A stretch of 64,000 nucleotides of DNA from Lichenostomus cassidix. Lineage: Eukaryota > Chordata > Aves > Passeriformes > Meliphagidae. How positions within the stretch are numbered: the first letter of the stretch is position 1; every line of letters starts with the position of its first letter. Below the pieces are notes generated by a model that worked only from the letters and a program-made list of their open reading frames with translations, was not told where the DNA came from and did not search any database. Positions 59,901 to 64,000 of this stretch are shown here, in pieces. Made by a program: the position numbers and the translations under genes. Where the stretch lies: positions 4,722,128-4,786,127 of the forward strand of contig CM039202.1 of the NCBI GenBank assembly GCA_008360975.2, written 5' to 3'.

Positions 59901-62900
59901 GGATCTTAGAGGGGTGCTCATGGTTTGAGAGCTTCTGAAGGATTCTGGAGTCTTGGGGTAGGTTGGAATTTTGGGGGGGAGTTCGCGGGGGTTGGAGATT
60001 TTGAGGTTATTGTTGGGTTCCTTCAGGGTGTTGGTTTGGGGTTTTTTTTTAATGGTTTGGGTGTGATTGGAGGGGTGTGGGGGTTTTGAGGTGGTGTTTA
60101 TTCGGGGATTTTTTCATCCCCCTCTGTCCCCTGGCAGCTGCGGGTCAGCAAGGAGCAGGAGCACTTCTTGGTGGCCCCGCAGGGGCTAGCGTGCAGTGAG
60201 GTGACAGCGGCCAGCCTGGTGAGCCTCCCGCATCCCTCCCCGGGGCTGCCTGGTGGGGAGCAGCCCCCCCTGAGCCCCCTGTGCCCCCCAAGGTGAAGGT
60301 GAACGTGCTGGGGGCCGTGGTGGAGCAGGGCAGCACCGGCTTTGCCCCCGATGCCCGCAGCTTTAGCCTGCACGCCGCGATCTATGCCGCACGCCCCGAC
60401 ATCCGCTGCATCGTGCGCCTGCACACCCCTGCTGCTGCTGCTGTACGGGCTGGAAACACCAGGGACCAGGGGTTTGGGGGGCCAGGGGATTTGGAGTATC
60501 TGGGGGAGTTGGGGGCCTTTGGGGGAAGTTGTGTTTGGAGGGGAATTTGGGAGGTTGGAAGAGTGTTTTGGAAGGGTTGGAGAATTTGGGGTTTGTGGGG
60601 GGTTGGGTTTTTTGGAGGGGTCAAAGGGAACTTGGAGATTTGGGGCGGGGCTGAGAAGGACTTGGGTTCCTTAGGAGTTTTAAGAACTTTGGGGGATTTG
60701 GGGGCATTGGGAGCTTGGTGGGGACAGGAGGGTTTGGGGTGATCGGGATGATGGGAGTTTCTGGGGGTTTGAGGCTTTTTGGGGCAGTCCATTTTTGGGA
60801 GCATTTTGGAGTTTGTGAGATGGATGGTTTTGGGGAATTTAGGAAGTTGATTTTGGGGGAATTTGATGGGCTTGGAGGAGTTTGGGGGGTTGGGGAGTTT
60901 TGGGGAGCTTTCTTTAGGGGTTGTGGGTTTTTTGGAGAGGAGTTTGGGAGGTTCTTTGGAAGGGTTGGGGTTTTTTTGTGGGGGTGGGGGTTTTTTGGGG
61001 TCTTGGTGGTTTTTGGGTGTGTTTGGGGTTCCCCCTGCCCTGTTCTCCGCCCATGCCCAGGTGTCAGCCATGCGCTGCGGGCTCCTGCCCATCTCCCGCG
61101 CCGCCCTGCTCCTGGGGGACATCGCCTACTTCGACTTCCGTGGGGAGGTGGAGGACGAGGCCGATCGTGTGGAGCTCCAGAAGTGCCTCGGGCCCACCTG
61201 CAAGGTGAGGGGCACCTGGGGGGATGCGGGTGTCACCCCACCATCCCCTGCCCGCCCTGCTGACATCCCTCATGGGTGCTGCAGATCCTGGTACTGCGGA
61301 ACCATGGGGTGCTGGCGCTGGGGGACACAGCTGAGGAGGCTTTTTACAGCATATTCCACCTGCAGGCAGCCTGCGAGGTCCAGGTGAGTGCAGGGCATGT
61401 GATGAGCTGCATATGGGCTCAGCAACCTGTGACAGGTGCATGCACTGAGCTGTGCTGGTTTCAGCCTGCCCCCGGTGCCCCAAGGCTTTGCACTGAGCTG
61501 TGCCAGGTCTCAGCCCCCCGGTGCCCCCGTGTGCCAGCACTGTGTCTGAGGGCAGCCGTGGGGCTCCCGCGCGGTGCCCCAGCTCAGCGGTGCCTGGTGC
61601 CCATGCAGGTGTCGGCGCTGGCAAGTGCGGGTGGCGCAGAGAACCTGATCGTGCTGGAGCGGGCCCAGCAGCGCGTGCCCCACGGCCTGGGCGCCGTGCG
61701 CCGCGCGGGCACCACCTTTGGGCCCCTGCACAAGAGCCGCCTGGGCGAGCACGAGTTCGAGGCCCTCATGAGGATGTTGGATAACCTGGTGAGCGCCAAA
61801 ACCCGCCCAATCCCCCAAAATGAGCTCCAACCCCTCGGTTTATCCCTGTGTTCCTGACTCCCTGCTCTGTTCTTTTCCAGGGATACCGGACGGGCTACAC
61901 GTACCGCTACCCCTTCGTGCAGGAGAAGAGCAAGCCCAAGAGTGACGTGCTGATCCCTGCCACCGTGACGGCCTTCGTGTTCGAGGAGGAGCCCGCTGGG
62001 ACCCCTGCCCTGCGCCAGCACGCCCAGAAGCAGCAAAAGGAGAAAACGAGGTGGCTCAACACCCCCAATACCTACACCAAGGTCAACCTGGCTGAGGAGC
62101 TGCAGGGCAGTGCTGGCGGCCAGAGGACAAAGACCACGGTGAGGGGCAGATGGAGCAAACAGGGGCTTGGGGATCAAAAACCAAGGAAGTGGAGGGTGTC
62201 CTGGTTATTGATCCCACTGAAATCTGGGGTGTAGGAAGGCCCAGGCATCCACTTTCACTGTGTAATAATGATTATTTTGAAATGCCACCACCCCATTCGA
62301 GTGGGGCTGAGTGCCACTGGCTTTATTGGGATATCCCCTCTCTGCAAGATGCATTTACTGGGGTTTCCTCTCATTTATTGGGGTCTCCCTCTATGCAAGA
62401 TACATTTATTGGGGTGTCCACTTTATTATGAGGGTCCCCCCTCTACATAAAATGCTTTTCTTGGGGTCTCCCCTTTATGGGGCTCTCCCTTCTACGCAAG
62501 ATGTGTTTATAAGGGTCTCCCCTCTATTACTGGAGTTTCTCCCTTGTGCAACATGCATCTTTTGGAGTCTCCCCTCTCCATTGGGGATCTCCCTGGTTTA
62601 TATTGTGTTTCCTCTCTATTATTGAGATCTCTCTTCTACACAAGTTGCATTTAGTGGGGTCCTCCTTCTATTATTGGGTTCTCCTCCTTCCCAAAACACC
62701 TTTCCCGAGTTTCCCTTTGTGGCCCCACAGTGGCTGCGAGCAGACGAGGTGGAGAAGGGCAGCAGTGGGACCCCAATTCGCATCGAGAACCCCAACCAGT
62801 TTGTGCCGCTCTACACAGACCCACAGGAAGTGCTGGAGATGCGCAACAAGGTGGGCCCTGAGAGCTGGGGTGGGGCTGGGGACAGGGGGGTCTCGGCATG

Positions 62901-64000
62901 CAGGGGGGGTTTATCCCCTTGGAGGGGGATTTATCCCTGTTCTCACCCACAGATCCGAGAGCAAAACCGCCAGGACGTGAAGTCAGCCGGGCCCCAGTCA
63001 CAGCTGCTGGCCAGTGTCATCGCTGAGACCAGCCGCAGCCCTGTATGGCACCTGTGTCACCCTGCATCCTCAAACCCTGCATCCCCAGCCCCGTGACACC
63101 CCATGTCCTTGCTAATGCCAGCCCATGTAACCAGATGTGACAGTCACACCCCAGCCACAGCTGCTGGCCAGTGTGATCACTGAGACCAGCTGGAGCCCTG
63201 TATGGCACCCATGTCACTCCATGTCCCCAGCGCTCTGTCCACAGCCCATGTCACCCTGTGTAAACCCACGTCCCCAGCCCCATATCCCCCTGTTTTTCCA
63301 GTCACAGGAGCTGACCAGTGTCATTGCCAAGACCAGACACAGTCCCATATGGCACTCATGTCACCCTGTATCCTCACAGTATCCCCAGGACAATATCACC
63401 CCATGTCACCTCTTGTCCCAAGACCCACATGCCCAGCCCCAAATCCCCCTTCCCAGAGCACCCAGCCTTTCCCTGGATCCCCAGCATTCCACAGGTCCGG
63501 GGGCAGTGACACCACTCCGAGGGCAGAGGGCACACTGCTCCGGGGGCGGCACTGCTCCAAAGGGGTTGACACTGCTCGGGGTGAGGGATGGGGGGGTTGA
63601 CACAGTTCCAGAGGGGGTGACACCACTCTGGAGGGGTGACACCTCTCCAGGGGGCGTTGACACTGCTCCAGGGGAGTGACACCACTCTGGGGGTCTGTTT
63701 CAGTCTACCGAGAGCCACTTAGGGGATGCAGAGGCCAAGGAGGGCCGGAAAGAGGCTCCCCCCGAGCCAGAGCCCCCCAACCCCTTCAGCCAGCTCACAG
63801 ACCAGGAGCTGGAGGAGTACAAGCAGGAGGTGGAGAGGAAGAAGCATCTACAGGGTAGGAGAGACACCCCAAAATCCCCACACATCCCCGGGTTGCTTTG
63901 AGGGGACCCCAGACCAGCATGTCTCTCTGTGGCAGGCGAGAAGGATGCAACAGCAGAGGACAGGGGGGCTCCCCCGCCCGAGCCACCGCCCCCGGAGCCG
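56725..64000 (+). CDS. ADD2: ADD2, beta-adducin, 5' thirteen coding exons (3' part outside window)
   Basis: Caps actin barbed ends and recruits spectrin to actin at the membrane skeleton, notably in erythrocytes and neurons. Coding exons: 56725-56901, 57744-57882, 58592-58743, 60138-60218, 60293-60442, 61061-61204, 61285-61383, 61609-61788, 61881-62138, 62731-62850, 62953-63042, 63704-63854 and 63936 onward. They give about 602 residues. Recognised segments: [49 protein letters not shown] and [20 protein letters not shown]. The aldolase-like head spans about residues 130-385, then the neck, then the start of the tail. Alpha- and gamma-adducin (ADD1, ADD3) are less likely given FIGLA next door and the N-terminal sequence. 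The MARCKS-related end is beyond the window. Confidence 0.95.
57160..57690. repeat. Minisatellite in ADD2 intron 1
   Basis: About 530 bp of units of roughly 27-30 bp containing CCACCAAGCTGGTGGTGTCA and CTGACACCAA. Confidence 0.9.
57744..57882 (+). CDS. ADD2: ADD2 coding exon 2
   Basis: 139 nt. Reads [20 protein letters not shown], then [20 protein letters not shown]. Ends with one base of a split glycine codon before GTATGT. Confidence 0.93.
57955..58520. repeat. Minisatellite in ADD2 intron 2
   Basis: Degenerate 28-33 bp units around CACCAAACCTTTGGGGCC and TTGGGGACCCCC. Confidence 0.88.
58592..58743 (+). CDS. ADD2: ADD2 coding exon 3
   Basis: 152 nt. Reads [35 protein letters not shown] and [12 protein letters not shown], the entry to the adducin head. 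Donor GTGAGC. The last 48 bases and the donor recur, degenerate, five times in the following intron. Confidence 0.94.
58696..59600 (+). repeat. Tandem array derived from ADD2 exon 3 end plus donor
   Basis: The exon segment CTGCTGGATCTCTATGGC starts at 58696. Copies start at 58853, 59035, 59228, 59362 and 59535 (steps 157, 182, 193, 134 and 173). Copies 1-3 keep a GT donor followed by GAACACCCC or GAGCACCCC; copy 4 has ACGAGC and copy 5 has lost it. Inter-copy sequence is G- and T-rich and also repeated. Confidence 0.9.
59601..60120. other. G/T-rich remainder of ADD2 intron 3
   Basis: Runs of GGGG and TTTT alternate (for example TTTTGGGGGGGGCGAG), with no exon. Similar sequence fills intron 5 (60443-61050). 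Confidence 0.75.
60138..60218 (+). CDS. ADD2: ADD2 coding exon 4
   Basis: 81 nt, phase 0 at both ends. Reads [20 protein letters not shown], then EVTAASL. Part of the aldolase-like head. Confidence 0.93.
60293..60442 (+). CDS. ADD2: ADD2 coding exon 5
   Basis: 150 nt. Reads [20 protein letters not shown], then [20 protein letters not shown] and TPAAAA. It ends in a (GCT)4 run and uses a weak donor, GTACGG. The intron before it is only 74 bases. Confidence 0.9.
60443..61060. other. G/T-rich ADD2 intron 5
   Basis: Dense GGGG/TTTG clusters without exon content. Strong G-quadruplex potential on the sense strand. Confidence 0.7.
61061..61204 (+). CDS. ADD2: ADD2 coding exon 6
   Basis: 144 nt. 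Reads [20 protein letters not shown], then [19 protein letters not shown] and QKCLGPTCK. Head domain. Confidence 0.94.
61285..61383 (+). CDS. ADD2: ADD2 coding exon 7
   Basis: 99 nt. Reads [20 protein letters not shown], then [16 protein letters not shown] is the position of an aldolase-type metal-site histidine motif; adducins are not known to be enzymes. Confidence 0.95.
61436..61515. repeat. Two copies of the upstream ADD2 minisatellite core in intron 7
   Basis: TGCACTGAGCTGTGCTGGTT and TGCACTGAGCTGTGCCAGGT, each followed by TCAGCC, match the 55725-56490 array core. Confidence 0.75.
61609..61788 (+). CDS. ADD2: ADD2 coding exon 8
   Basis: 180 nt. Reads [20 protein letters not shown], then [20 protein letters not shown] and MRMLDNL. 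End of the head domain. Confidence 0.95.
61881..62138 (+). CDS. ADD2: ADD2 coding exon 9
   Basis: 258 nt. Reads [20 protein letters not shown], then [36 protein letters not shown] and GGQRTKTT. Neck region, involved in oligomerisation and actin-spectrin activity. Confidence 0.95.
62139..62730 (+). repeat. ADD2 intron 9 with TATTGGGGTCTCCC-type tandem repeat
   Basis: From about 62320 to 62700, units of roughly 35-50 bp contain GCAAGATGCATTTATTGGG and GTCTCCCCTC. The first 180 bases are unique. Confidence 0.75.
62731..62850 (+). CDS. ADD2: ADD2 coding exon 10
   Basis: 120 nt. Reads [20 protein letters not shown], then [20 protein letters not shown]. Start of the tail. Confidence 0.95.
62953..63042 (+). 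CDS. ADD2: ADD2 coding exon 11
   Basis: 90 nt. Reads [20 protein letters not shown], then [10 protein letters not shown]. Donor GTATGG. Its 3' half and the donor region are repeated twice downstream. Confidence 0.94.
62995..63380 (+). repeat. Tandem array derived from ADD2 exon 11 end plus donor
   Basis: The exon 3' half is followed by copies at about 63152 and 63300, steps near 150 bases. Copy 1 reads [16 protein letters not shown] and keeps the GTATGG donor and a CACACCCCAG acceptor-like end. Copy 2 reads [15 protein letters not shown], has TGTTTTTCCAG before it, and has lost the donor (CATATGG). Confidence 0.9.
63480..63690. repeat. Minisatellite upstream of ADD2 exon 12
   Basis: Units of about 22-27 bp with TGACACTGCTCCAGGGG or TGACACCACTCTGGGGGG. 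Confidence 0.85.
63704..63854 (+). CDS. ADD2: ADD2 coding exon 12
   Basis: 151 nt. Opens [20 protein letters not shown], then [20 protein letters not shown] and KKHLQ. Acidic tail segment conserved in beta-adducin. One base of a split glycine codon precedes GTAGGA. Confidence 0.94.
63936..64000 (+). CDS. ADD2: ADD2 coding exon 13, truncated by window end
   Basis: Acceptor TGTGGCAG ends at 63935. Reads [20 protein letters not shown] to the window edge. The rest of the tail, including the basic MARCKS-like end, is not in view. Confidence 0.9.

Noticed and set aside
63137..63679. 180-residue ORF in ADD2 intron 11
   Set aside because: Open only because it runs through the exon 11-derived copies and the CACTGCTCC minisatellite. 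It is treated as a repeat, with cryptic-exon potential noted separately.

Overview
The window looks like avian (sauropsid) nuclear DNA, probably from a gene-dense, GC-rich microchromosome. It has intron-split vertebrate genes with GT-AG junctions, many truncated CR1 LINE tails ending in ATTCTATG-like octamers, and an unusual load of minisatellites. No bacterial, viral, CRISPR, tRNA or rRNA feature was found. All gene names come from reading exon translations against remembered families; no search was run.

Layout. (1) 1-9220, plus strand: the last five coding exons of GMCL1 (germ cell-less, BTB/CUL3-type adaptor) and its 3' UTR. (2) 9906-38900, minus strand: a complete hexokinase-2 gene (HK2). 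All 18 coding exons can be placed to the base and sum to 917 codons plus a stop. The gene has a long putative 3' UTR and a GC-rich promoter with CCAAT, CRE/HRE-like and Sp1-type motifs. (3) 38900-50900: about 12 kb without a recognised gene. It holds a 1.6 kb G-rich minisatellite, a CCATCCCTGT-type array, an array of CCCTAA-containing units, and one orphan exon-like ORF. (4) 51020-54700, plus strand: FIGLA, the oocyte bHLH factor, with an expanded repeat-bearing N-terminus and an uncertain 3' end. (5) 56724-64000, plus strand: ADD2 (beta-adducin), 13 coding exons giving about 602 residues, cut by the window edge before the MARCKS-like tail.

The genes have unrelated jobs: a nuclear-envelope/ubiquitin adaptor, glycolytic entry, oocyte transcription, and the membrane skeleton. 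GMCL1 and HK2 converge tail to tail. HK2 and FIGLA diverge. FIGLA and ADD2 run in tandem, as I recall they do in human.

The most unusual signal is in the FIGLA-ADD2 part. At three places, tandem repeats in an intron contain degenerate copies of the upstream exon's 3' end together with its splice donor: FIGLA exon 2, ADD2 coding exon 3 and ADD2 coding exon 11. FIGLA coding exon 1 also carries an in-frame 54-bp minisatellite that appears to be built from a native motif. Together these suggest local tandem duplication that has repeatedly captured exon edges.
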